Assembly: GCA_023460795.1 (NCBI GenBank)
Contig: JAEWPC010000083.1
Coordinates: 1 to 34,083, forward strand
DNA: 34,083 nucleotides
Source: Bacillota bacterium
GTDB taxonomy: Bacteria > Bacillota > Bacilli > Paenibacillales > Paenibacillaceae
Direction of reading: 5' to 3'
The translations under genes and the position numbers were made by a program. Shown in pieces: positions 1-6,923 of the stretch. The notes below the pieces were generated by a model. That model was not told where the DNA came from and searched no databases. It saw nothing but the letters and a program-made list of their open reading frames with translations. The first letter of the stretch is position 1. Each line of letters begins with the position of its first letter.

Positions 1-26
1 TGAACTGCACCCCAATTGTTAGACAC
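1..26 (+). repeat. Left terminal inverted repeat of the IS3-family element
   Basis: The first 26 bases match the reverse complement of 1407-1432 at most positions, starting with TGAA and ending in GTTAGACAC. The left copy is also the 5' arm of a hairpin covering the orfA ribosome binding site. Confidence 0.9.
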
Positions 27-49
27 GATCTAACATTGGAGGTGCAGTT
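3..49 (+). promoter_or_regulatory. Hairpin sequestering the transposase ribosome binding site
   Basis: Bases 3-11 (AACTGCACC) pair with 41-49 (GGTGCAGTT). The stem continues with 12-16 against 35-39 and 18-23 against 29-34, giving about 20 pairs with one bulge on each side and a 5-nt loop. The orfA Shine-Dalgarno GGAGGTG lies in the 3' arm, and six T residues follow directly before the ATG at 54. RNA entering from outside would fold into a terminator-like, RBS-hiding structure. RNA started inside the arm would not. Such protection against impinging transcription is known for several IS families; that it works so here is inference. Confidence 0.7.
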
Positions 50-53
50 TTTT

Positions 54-560
54 ATGGCCAGGTTTACAGCGCAGGAAAAAATACAAGCTGTAAAAAAATA
101 TCTTGAAGGTAAGGAAGGACAGAAATCCGTAGCTAAAAGTGTAGGGGTAACAAAGTCTGTACTTCAAGCGTGGATAAGACAGTACCAGCATCATGGAGAA
201 GCGGCCTTTGAAAAAAGCTATACAGCCTATTCAGCGGAATATAAACTAGGGGTACTCAACTACATAAACGAGTACGGGACGTCTATCCGCGAAGCAGCTG
301 CGATCTTCAATATTCCAACCCATTCTATCGTGCTTAGTTGGAAAAATGAATTTGAGACAGAAGGTGTAGGCGCCCTCATACCCAAGAAAAAGGGGCATCT
401 ATCGATGACAGATAAAAAGAAGCCGACTCCAGCCGAAGGCTCTGTAGAAGCATTACAAGCAGAAGTAGAACGTCTGCGAATGGAGAACGCATACTTAAAA
501 AAGTTGAATGCCTTAGTTCAAAGCAAGGAAAAGTTACAAAGCAAGTCAAAGCGCAAGTAG
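54..560 (+). CDS. IS3-family OrfA (DNA-binding subunit of the transposase)
   Basis: A 168-residue protein read from the ATG at 54, preceded by GGAGGTG with good spacing; a TTG at 36 in the same frame has no such site. The N-terminal part shows two helix-turn-helix modules (about residues 1-50 and 55-110), as in IS150-group OrfA. A C-terminal heptad coiled coil (about residues 130-160, beginning VEALQAEVERLRMEN) would mediate oligomerisation. OrfA binds the inverted repeats and is made alone or as the OrfAB fusion by a -1 frameshift at 497-503. Length is normal for the family. Confidence 0.9.
   Translation: MARFTAQEKIQAVKKYLEGKEGQKSVAKSVGVTKSVLQAWIRQYQHHGEAAFEKSYTAYSAEYKLGVLNYINEYGTSIREAAAIFNIPTHSIVLSWKNEFETEGVGALIPKKKGHLSMTDKKKPTPAEGSVEALQAEVERLRMENAYLKKLNALVQSKEKLQSKSKRK
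497..503 (+). other. Programmed -1 ribosomal frameshift site (A AAA AAG)
   Basis: In the orfA frame the codons read AAA AAG preceded by an A, the canonical X XXY YYZ heptamer used by IS3 elements. Slipping back one base enters the orfB frame, which is open from here through 596. The intervening codons end in LEFPVTSLLELAQIPRS, a typical OrfB N-terminus, so the orfB start really lies upstream of its TTG. I did not find a confident downstream stimulatory stem. Confidence 0.85.
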
Positions 561-595
561 TATTTGAACTAAGGCTAGAATTTCCCGTTACTTCA

Positions 596-1399
596 TTGCT
601 TGAACTCGCTCAGATCCCACGTAGCACGTATTATTACTGGGTCAGTAGACTTAATGGACCAGACAAAGATACCGCCCTTAAAGACCGAATAAAAGCTATA
701 TATCATGAACACGAAGGGCGTTATGGTTATCGCCGTATCACGGATCAGTTGCATGATGAAGAGCAGCGAGTGAACCGTAAAAAGGTACAGCGTATAATGC
801 GTGAACTTGGGTTAAAGTGCATCGTCCGAATGAAAAAATATCGATCATATAAGGGAACTGTCGGTAAAGTCGCGCCTAATATTCTAGACCGAGAGTTCCA
901 TGCCTCAAAGCCGAATCAAAAATGGGTAACAGATATTACCGAGTTTAAATTGTTTGGAGAGAAGCTGTACTTATCCCCGATGCTGGATTTATTCAACGGA
1001 GAAGTTATCACGTACACCATTGAATCGCGACCAGTCTATTCTTTAGTGTCTGGGATGTTAGATAATGCGTTCGAGCGTTTGAGTGACAAGGATAACCTTC
1101 TTATTCATTCTGATCAGGGCTGGCACTACCAAATGCCTCAGTATCAGCAAGCACTAAAGGAACGCGGAATTACGCAGAGTATGTCTCGTAAAGGAAATTG
1201 CTACGACAATGCTGTTATTGAAAGCTTCTTTGGCACACTTAAATCCGAATTTTTATATATAAAGGAGTTTGAAAGCATCGATCATTTCAAAGTGGAGCTA
1301 GCTAAGTACATCCATTACTACAATCACAAGCGAATCAAATCAAAATTAAAAGGCATGAGCCCGGTAAAGTACCGAACTCACGCCTTAATGGTTGCTTAA
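596..1399 (+). CDS. IS3-family OrfB, DDE transposase (part of the OrfAB fusion)
   Basis: Catalytic half of the transposase, with an rve integrase core. The DDE triad is visible as the D of WVTDITEF, the D of IHSDQGW and the E of NAVIESFFGTLKSE. The N-terminal HTH_21-type segment (YGYRRITDQL) is also present. The open frame begins well before 596: it is continuous from the A6G site at 497, so the physiological product is OrfAB made by -1 frameshifting. The TTG at 596 is only the first possible independent start. No internal stop or frameshift is seen. Confidence 0.93.
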   Translation: MLELAQIPRSTYYYWVSRLNGPDKDTALKDRIKAIYHEHEGRYGYRRITDQLHDEEQRVNRKKVQRIMRELGLKCIVRMKKYRSYKGTVGKVAPNILDREFHASKPNQKWVTDITEFKLFGEKLYLSPMLDLFNGEVITYTIESRPVYSLVSGMLDNAFERLSDKDNLLIHSDQGWHYQMPQYQQALKERGITQSMSRKGNCYDNAVIESFFGTLKSEFLYIKEFESIDHFKVELAKYIHYYNHKRIKSKLKGMSPVKYRTHALMVA

Positions 1400-1406
1400 T
1401 TACATA

Positions 1407-1432
1407 GTGTCTAACTTTATGGGGTCACTTCA
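1407..1432 (-). repeat. Right terminal inverted repeat of the IS3-family element
   Basis: The reverse complement begins TGAAGTGACCCCA and ends GTTAGACAC, pairing with the left end. It starts 7 bp after the orfB stop codon, as expected for a compact IS. The flank just outside is a short GC-rich stretch followed by seven T residues (1447-1453). Confidence 0.9.
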
Positions 1433-1489
1433 TTTCGTCGGGGTGGTTTTTTTCTATGACGGTTTGTACGCGAAGGGAAAGCCTTACAC

Positions 1490-1530
1490 GAAGGCCAGGA
1501 CTCCCCTATGCCCGGGTTTCCTGGCCTTTC
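1490..1530 (-). terminator. Inverted repeat downstream of the GDPD gene, terminator-like
   Basis: AAGGCCAGGA at 1491-1500 pairs with TCCTGGCCTT at 1519-1528, a 10-bp stem with an 18-nt loop, directly behind the GDPD stop codon at 1533. No clear T tract follows on either strand, so termination efficiency is doubtful. Confidence 0.45.
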
Positions 1531-1532
1531 GC

Positions 1533-3305
1533 CTACAAATCAAGACCTATCATCGATTTCGCCAGCACGGGCGTGTCCGTAATCAGGCCGTCGATATCGA
1601 ACTTCAGCATCTCCTTCACATTATGCCGCCCATTCACCGTCCATACCCATACTTCACGTCCGGCGTCGTGCGCCCGATCCACAAGTTGCTTCGTTACCAT
1701 CACTTGCTCGACGGTATAAAAATCCACGTCCAGCTTCGACAAATCGCCGAAAGCGAAATACATGATTTGACCGATCTTAATGTCGGGAGCTAGCTCCCGG
1801 ATTTGCTTCAGCATATTGCTGTCGAACGACTGGAAAAAGACGTCCTCTTCCATTTCATAGTCATGGATCAGCCGGATAGCTTCCCGCACGAGCGGCTCGC
1901 TCGGTCCATGCGGCTTCAAATCGAGCAGAAGCTTCGTTCGTCCTTTCGCCTCGGCCAGCGCTTCCTCGAGCGTGGCGATGGGGATCGGTTCGCCTTCTGC
2001 GTCTTGTCCGATCGAGAGCTTGCTCACTTGTTCATACGTAAGGTCGGATACCCGGCTGTTCAGGCCGGCCATCCGTTGTAGCGTGGCATCGTGGTTGAGT
2101 ACCGCAACGCCGTCTTTCGTCAACTGAACGTCGATCTCGACGGACTGAATCCCTTTGTCGATCGCGCCTAGAATGGACGGCAGCGAGTTTTCCGGCGCGT
2201 TCTCCAGGTCGCCCCGATGCGCAGAGATGAGTACGCTCCACTTGGCGTATACGATATGTCCGCTCGCCTTCCAACCGACGAACAACGCCAAGCCAGCATA
2301 GAGGACCGCGAGCACGGCGAATATCGTCCGTTTGCGCGCGACCCGCCTCACTGAGGCAGCCAGCTTGTCCTCCCAACGGCCCAGCAAACTGCGGGATACC
2401 TTCAGGCGATCCCTCGTTGGCTGTCCCCTATCCCGTTTGAACAAATAGAACAAACGCGTCAGTACGACAATATTAAACGGCATGATCGTCAGCGTCAGGA
2501 GATAGGTCAGCATCGTGGACAACGTCAAGGAATAGTGCTCGGTGAACGCCTTCAACACATCGCGATTGAGCCAGTAAGGCAAGAACGACAGCGACGAGAG
2601 CGCCGCGAAGCCAATACCGATGACGATCGCGTTAATGAGGAGCAACGATAAGAGCACCTTCGAACGCCGGCCTCGCGTCAACTCGAGACTGCACCGAATC
2701 GCGGCTCCGATCGATTTGCCTTCCAGAACGATGTAATGCAGAACGAATATCCACCGCAGCACCAAGTAGATTGCCCCAGCCACTAGAATTCCGTAGACAA
2801 TGGTCATGACGAGCGATGGATGCAGGAAGCTGCGATCCATAAAGGTCGACACGTTGAACAGCTCGTAGAACGATTGCGACAGAGGCGAATCGACGAACGG
2901 AATCAACACGAGCAACATGACTAGCAGTTGCACCGCGCCGAACCCGAACAGCCGGGGCGTCTGGCGAAGCGCGGTCAACAGCGCGTCGGCAATCGTTACT
3001 TTTTGCCCGAAATAGCGTTGCTGCACGAGAATGACGAGCACGCACAGCTCGATGAAGACGGCGAAGGACGCGACCAGACCGATCGCGGTAAGACCAAGCA
3101 TGCCTTTCCAGTTCAGGCCGAGTTGCATGATATCATCGTTCAAGAGCGATCCGGAACCGATGACCGTCAGAATTCGGTTAAAGATGAGCGTGATAATCGG
3201 AATGATGACAATGCTGGTCAGCACCATGAACATATATTCAAAGAGCAGCAATTGCGAGTATGCGGCGCGAAAATCGCGGATGCTTCGGCTTAGCAGCTTG
3301 AACAT
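1533..3305 (-). CDS. Membrane-anchored glycerophosphodiester phosphodiesterase
   Basis: 590 residues. Residues 1-350 form a multi-span membrane domain of the GDPD-associated type (hydrophobic stretches near 25-45, 72-95, 125-138, 165-190, 218-240, 265-285 and 328-347). Residues 360-590 are the catalytic GDPD barrel, with HRG at 363-365, E390 and D392 in the VEIDVQLTKDG motif, and H405 in NHD. The enzyme splits glycerophosphodiesters into an alcohol and glycerol-3-phosphate and probably acts on the outer face, on lipid or teichoic-acid derived substrates. The ATG is supported by AAAGGA eight bases upstream. It stands alone between the IS element and the ABC transporter, and a small hairpin (CACGGCA/TGCCGTG, about 3332-3351) lies in its leader. 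Confidence 0.9.
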   Translation of the reverse strand: MFKLLSRSIRDFRAAYSQLLLFEYMFMVLTSIVIIPIITLIFNRILTVIGSGSLLNDDIMQLGLNWKGMLGLTAIGLVASFAVFIELCVLVILVQQRYFGQKVTIADALLTALRQTPRLFGFGAVQLLVMLLVLIPFVDSPLSQSFYELFNVSTFMDRSFLHPSLVMTIVYGILVAGAIYLVLRWIFVLHYIVLEGKSIGAAIRCSLELTRGRRSKVLLSLLLINAIVIGIGFAALSSLSFLPYWLNRDVLKAFTEHYSLTLSTMLTYLLTLTIMPFNIVVLTRLFYLFKRDRGQPTRDRLKVSRSLLGRWEDKLAASVRRVARKRTIFAVLAVLYAGLALFVGWKASGHIVYAKWSVLISAHRGDLENAPENSLPSILGAIDKGIQSVEIDVQLTKDGVAVLNHDATLQRMAGLNSRVSDLTYEQVSKLSIGQDAEGEPIPIATLEEALAEAKGRTKLLLDLKPHGPSEPLVREAIRLIHDYEMEEDVFFQSFDSNMLKQIRELAPDIKIGQIMYFAFGDLSKLDVDFYTVEQVMVTKQLVDRAHDAGREVWVWTVNGRHNVKEMLKFDIDGLITDTPVLAKSMIGLDL

Positions 3306-3506
3306 GGGGTCTATCCTTTCTTAGGGGCAGCCACGGCAATAAACTGCCGTGTTACTAAAAATACAACAATTCTCGCGATATAACCAGCCGCGAATTCGCT
3401 TAAAGCGGAATTCCCGGACATGAAGCAATGCCTCGCCATAATCGGCAATATAGTTCGCTCAGCGCACGTTCACGCCTCCCGAAGCCGAATAACGACTATA
3501 ATAAGG

Positions 3507-3553
3507 AAAGGCTCTCCGCACGTCATCGCCAGGATGACTCACGGAGAGCCTTT
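3507..3553 (-). terminator. Intrinsic terminator of the sugar-binding protein gene
   Basis: AAAGGCTCTCCG (3507-3518) pairs with CGGAGAGCCTTT (3542-3553). Within the loop GTCATC and GATGAC pair again, giving a long rod. It lies 15 bp behind the stop codon of the binding-protein gene. The plus strand has a T5 run and the minus strand CCTTTCCTTATTAT, so it may work both ways. Confidence 0.75.
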
Positions 3554-3567
3554 TTACAAGGAATCGC

Positions 3568-4890
3568 TTAACGCTTAACGATATCGGCTACCGCTTTGTC
3601 GAGCTTGGAGAGCAGCTCTTCGCCGTTCGTCTGCTTGCCGAGGTATTCTTGCATTGCTACGCCCCATTGCTGCGTAATGCCGTCCGGGAACCGGTCCCAA
3701 TGCCAGCCTTTCACTTGCGCCGGGTTCGCTTGGGCGAATACGGAGAAGTCGCCTGCGATCGCGCCAACCGCGTCCGGATTCGGAGCGATCGAGTTCAAAG
3801 CCGGCACGAATTTGAAGTCGGTTGTAATGAACTTCTTGCCCGTCTCCGAAGTGACCATCCAGTTCAGGAAAGCTTTCGCTTCTTCCGGATGCGCGGACTT
3901 GTTGTTGACGATCCAGTTGTTCGGAACGCCCGTGAACACTTGAGGTACGTCCAAGAGAGGTACAGGCATCATGCCGAGGTTCAGATCCGGGCTGACTTCG
4001 TCAACCATGCCTTGGATCCAGTTGCCGTGCTGGATGATCGCGTACTTGCCGGCCGCGAACTCGGCGACTTGCGTATTGTAGTCGGTCGTCAGCGCTTTCT
4101 CCTGGCCGTTCGCGAACATGATGTCGACGAGTCGGACCCACTCTTTCATGATCGGATCGTCTTTGAACGTCTTCGTGCCCTTCTTGATCTCATCCGTGAA
4201 CGCGGCGGGATCCGGTTGGTTCGCGATCGCCATGTTCAGCGTATGAATGCCCATCGACCACCATTCGCTCGTGAGGGCGAACGGAGTAATGCCGGCAGCT
4301 TTCAGCTTCTTCGCGACTTCTTCCAGCTCGTCGAGCGTCTTCGGAAGCTCGGTGATGCCTGCTTTGGCGAACAGGTCTTTATTGTACGTAAAGCCGTAAG
4401 CCTCGAGGTTCATCGGCATGCCGAGCAGCTTGCCGTCCCGCGTGATCTGCGCTTTGGACGCCTCTACGAGGTCTTTCGCCCACGGTTCATTGCTCAAGTC
4501 GGCCGCGCGGTCCGCGTAAGGATCGAAGCCTGACCATCCCGAGGAGTTGAAGATTTCCGGCTCCTCGCCCGCCGCAAGCGTCGCTTTCAGGATCGCGCTG
4601 TAGTCTTCGCCGCCGCCGTGCGTCTCGATTTCGACTTTGACGCCGGTTTCCTTCTCGTACTCTTCGGCCATTTTTTGCAGCGCTTCGGCGATTTCGACCT
4701 TGAACTGGAACACCTTGATCTTAACGTCTTTCTTCTCTGCAGGAGCACTCGATTCGGCTGCTTGCGAAGAAGCAGGTGCGGACGAGCTCGCCGCCGGACT
4801 TGCGTTGTTGTTATTGTTATTGCCGCATGCACTCAGTACCGACAGCGCGAGCACCGTCATCAAGGACAACTGCCATGTCTTTCTCATCAT
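3568..4890 (-). CDS. Sugar ABC transporter, lipoprotein substrate-binding protein (family 1)
   Basis: 440 residues from the ATG at 4890, chosen because GGGAGG lies 8 bases upstream; the open frame extends to 5016 without a ribosome site. Residues 1-22 are a lipoprotein signal peptide with lipobox LSAC (Cys22), followed by an Asn tract and an Ala/Ser-rich linker. The mature part is a family-1 extracellular binding protein, with motifs such as GVKVEIETHGGG, AYGFTYNKDLF and the late W-rich segment. It would capture a sugar or oligosaccharide outside the membrane for the two CUT1 permeases encoded upstream. It is the last gene of the cluster but has its own CcpA-controlled promoter. The substrate cannot be named. 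No ATPase gene lies nearby, so a shared MsmX-type ATPase is likely. Confidence 0.92.
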   Translation of the reverse strand: MMRKTWQLSLMTVLALSVLSACGNNNNNNASPAASSSAPASSQAAESSAPAEKKDVKIKVFQFKVEIAEALQKMAEEYEKETGVKVEIETHGGGEDYSAILKATLAAGEEPEIFNSSGWSGFDPYADRAADLSNEPWAKDLVEASKAQITRDGKLLGMPMNLEAYGFTYNKDLFAKAGITELPKTLDELEEVAKKLKAAGITPFALTSEWWSMGIHTLNMAIANQPDPAAFTDEIKKGTKTFKDDPIMKEWVRLVDIMFANGQEKALTTDYNTQVAEFAAGKYAIIQHGNWIQGMVDEVSPDLNLGMMPVPLLDVPQVFTGVPNNWIVNNKSAHPEEAKAFLNWMVTSETGKKFITTDFKFVPALNSIAPNPDAVGAIAGDFSVFAQANPAQVKGWHWDRFPDGITQQWGVAMQEYLGKQTNGEELLSKLDKAVADIVKR

Positions 4891-4929
4891 CCGTTTGACC
4901 TCCCAAGTCATATCGTAGCTTACAGCGCC

Positions 4930-4957
4930 ATTATAGTGTGGAAACGTTTGCGCAAAA
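4930..4957 (-). promoter_or_regulatory. Promoter of the binding-protein gene
   Basis: On the minus strand TATAAT (4935-4930) is preceded by a 16-nt spacer and TTTTGC (4957-4952), a weak -35. It lies about 40 bp before the ATG at 4890, in a 130-bp gap between the second permease and the binding-protein gene. A cre operator fills the spacer. Confidence 0.55.
4939..4952. promoter_or_regulatory. cre operator (CcpA site) in the binding-protein promoter
   Basis: TGGAAACGTTTGCG matches the cre consensus TGNAANCGNNNNCA at 13 of 14 positions. Read on the other strand, CGCAAACGTTTCCA also matches at 13 of 14. The site lies between the -35 and -10 elements, where CcpA binding would exclude RNA polymerase. 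ccpA itself lies at 18658-19671. Confidence 0.75.
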
Positions 4958-5020
4958 CACCTAGAATATTGAACAATTGGGTGGAAAATCTTGATTATTT
5001 CGATCCGGATAGTCACGATT

Positions 5021-5854
5021 CTACCCTTTTACCGATCCTGCGGTGATGCCTTCGACGATATATTTCTGAAGCGAGAAGAAGAAGACGATGATCGGCAAAG
5101 CGCTTAGCGTCAAAGCCGCCATGGCCAAGTCCCACTTGCGCGTATATTGGCCGAAAAACTTCTGGATCGCGATCGGAATCGTCGTGAACGTGTTGTTCAC
5201 GACCAGCACCGGCAGCAAATAATCGTTCCAAATCCATAGGACGTTCAGAATAATGACAGTTGCCGTAATCGGTTTCAAGAGCGGGAAGACGATTCTCCAG
5301 AACACGCCGTACGGCGAGCACCCGTCGACGACCGCGGCCTCTTCCACTTCTCGCGGCACCGACTTGATGAAGCCGTGATAGAGGAACATGGATAGGGAAA
5401 TTCCGAAACCGAAGTAACAGACGACGATGCCGTATAAGTGCCCTCTCAACTCGAACAGCGACGTAATCCGCATGAGCGGCAGCATGACCGATTGGAACGG
5501 GATGATCATCGCGGCGATGAAAGCCGAGAACAGCATCCGGTTGAACAACGTCGGCCTGCGCACGAAACGGTAGGCGGCCATGCTGCTGATGACGACAAGT
5601 CCTGCCACGCTAAGCACGGTAATCGTGAACGAATGCATGAATACGACGGGAAAATCGATCGCGTTCCATGCCCGGCGGAAGTTGTCCAAGCCGAACTGCT
5701 CGGGGAGCTTCGCGGCGTCCAGCAAAATTTCTTTCAGCGTCTTGAAAGAGTTCACGAGCAGGAAATAGAACGGTACGAGGAAAATGATCGCCAGCGCGAT
5801 GCCTAGCGCTTCCGAAGTCAGCAAGCCGAAGGTGTAGCTTCTCTCTCTGCGCAT
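5021..5854 (-). CDS. Sugar ABC transporter permease, MalG-like (CUT1)
   Basis: 277 residues with six predicted membrane spans. The EAA loop (EEAAVVDGCSPYGVFWRIVFP, near residues 168-188) docks the transporter ATPase. It belongs to the binding-protein-dependent inner-membrane component family (MalG/AraQ type). It starts at 5854 with a one-base overlap (TAATG) with the stop of the upstream permease, indicating translational coupling. Together the two permeases form the channel for the sugar delivered by the lipoprotein encoded at 3568-4890. Confidence 0.93.
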   Translation of the reverse strand: MRRERSYTFGLLTSEALGIALAIIFLVPFYFLLVNSFKTLKEILLDAAKLPEQFGLDNFRRAWNAIDFPVVFMHSFTITVLSVAGLVVISSMAAYRFVRRPTLFNRMLFSAFIAAMIIPFQSVMLPLMRITSLFELRGHLYGIVVCYFGFGISLSMFLYHGFIKSVPREVEEAAVVDGCSPYGVFWRIVFPLLKPITATVIILNVLWIWNDYLLPVLVVNNTFTTIPIAIQKFFGQYTRKWDLAMAALTLSALPIIVFFFSLQKYIVEGITAGSVKG

Positions 5855-6744
5855 TATTCCTCCACCTCCCGTCTCTTCGTCAGGAGTACTTGCGTAACGG
5901 TAATGGCCGCGACGCCGAAGAAGAAGATCATCGCTTTGGCCGTGCCCAGTCCGTAACGATTGTTGGTCAAGCTCTCGCGATAAATATTGAGCGCGATCGA
6001 TTCCGTCGCATAACCCGGTCCGCCGGCCGTGAGCGACAGGTTCAAATCGAACATCCGGAATGCGTTGGACGTCGTCAGGAACAAGCAGATCGTAATCGCC
6101 GGCATGATCAGCGGAATCGTAATGCTACGCAGCATTTGGAGCCTGCTCGCGCCGTCGATCTTGGCGGCTTCGGACAATTCCTTCGGCACCCCGACGAGCG
6201 CCGCGATATAGATGATCATCATATACCCCGCCGTCTGCCAGACGAATACGATGACGATCCCCCAGAACGCCGTACTCGGCGTCCCCAGCCAAGTCAGATC
6301 GAACAACCCGATGCCCGTCTTCTCCCCGATCGTGCTGAAGCCGCGAACGAAGATGAAGTACCAGATATATCCGAGCAGCAATCCTCCGATGATGTTCGGG
6401 AGGAAGAAAATCGTCCGAAGCGCTTTTCTCGTCTTGATCGCGCGATTCAGCAGCAGCGCCAACGCGAACGCCAATGCGTTCGTAATCAAGACGGACACGA
6501 CGGTAAACTTGGCGGTGAATCGGAACGCCGACCAGAATCGGTCGTCCTCCATGAAGATCCGCCGGACGTTCGCCAATCCCGTCCATTTGGCTTTGTCCAG
6601 ATCCAGTCCGTCCCATTCCGTGAACGAGTAGTAGAACCCCATGACGAACGGCGCGGCGACGATAAGCAGGAAAAACGCCAGCCCCGGTCCGACGAATACG
6701 GTTTGCTGCAGCCATTCGCTCAGCCTTTTCTGTTTCGCCCCCAT
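5854..6744 (-). CDS. Sugar ABC transporter permease, MalF/UgpA-like (CUT1)
   Basis: 296 residues from the ATG at 6744, which has GGAAGGGG seven bases upstream; the longer open frame to 6936 lacks a ribosome site and runs into the divergent promoter region. It has six membrane spans and an EAA loop (SEAAKIDGASRLQMLRSITI). It is the first gene of the transporter cluster and is transcribed away from the yesM-like gene. A TATACT box lies near 6789-6795 on the minus strand, but no convincing -35 was found. The cluster has no ATPase gene. Confidence 0.92.
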   Translation of the reverse strand: MGAKQKRLSEWLQQTVFVGPGLAFFLLIVAAPFVMGFYYSFTEWDGLDLDKAKWTGLANVRRIFMEDDRFWSAFRFTAKFTVVSVLITNALAFALALLLNRAIKTRKALRTIFFLPNIIGGLLLGYIWYFIFVRGFSTIGEKTGIGLFDLTWLGTPSTAFWGIVIVFVWQTAGYMMIIYIAALVGVPKELSEAAKIDGASRLQMLRSITIPLIMPAITICLFLTTSNAFRMFDLNLSLTAGGPGYATESIALNIYRESLTNNRYGLGTAKAMIFFFGVAAITVTQVLLTKRREVEE

Positions 6745-6923
6745 GTTACAACCCCTTCCAAACCTCGCGTCTTGGTGTCTTATCCCATGCTCACAGTATA
6801 AAGCCGTCGGATTCGCGGCCACTACCGAGGATGATGATGTGTAAGGTGGAATATATTGACCATCTAGCCGATCATCGTTTACTGTGTTGAGGAGACATGA
6901 CGAACGGTCAAGGAGCCAAGAAC

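Larger units (their letters stand above)
1..1432 (+). mobile_element. Complete IS3-family insertion sequence, IS150 group
   Basis: A 1432-bp element bounded by 26-bp imperfect inverted repeats at 1-26 and 1407-1432. Both start TGAA.TG.CCCCA and end GTTAGACAC. Inside are two overlapping-frame genes, orfA (helix-turn-helix and leucine zipper) and orfB (DDE transposase), with a -1 shift between them and an A6G slippery heptamer at 497-503. This is the classic IS3/IS150 architecture. Both frames are intact, so the copy may be active. The left end coincides with base 1 of the window, so the 3-4 bp target duplication cannot be tested. Codon use is AT-richer than in the host genes. Confidence 0.95.

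Noticed and set aside
3351..3506. Possible small gene or RNA between the GDPD and sugar-binding protein genes
   Set aside because: Only a small hairpin and a GAATTC-containing palindrome are present; no ribosome site with an open frame and no recognisable RNA motif.
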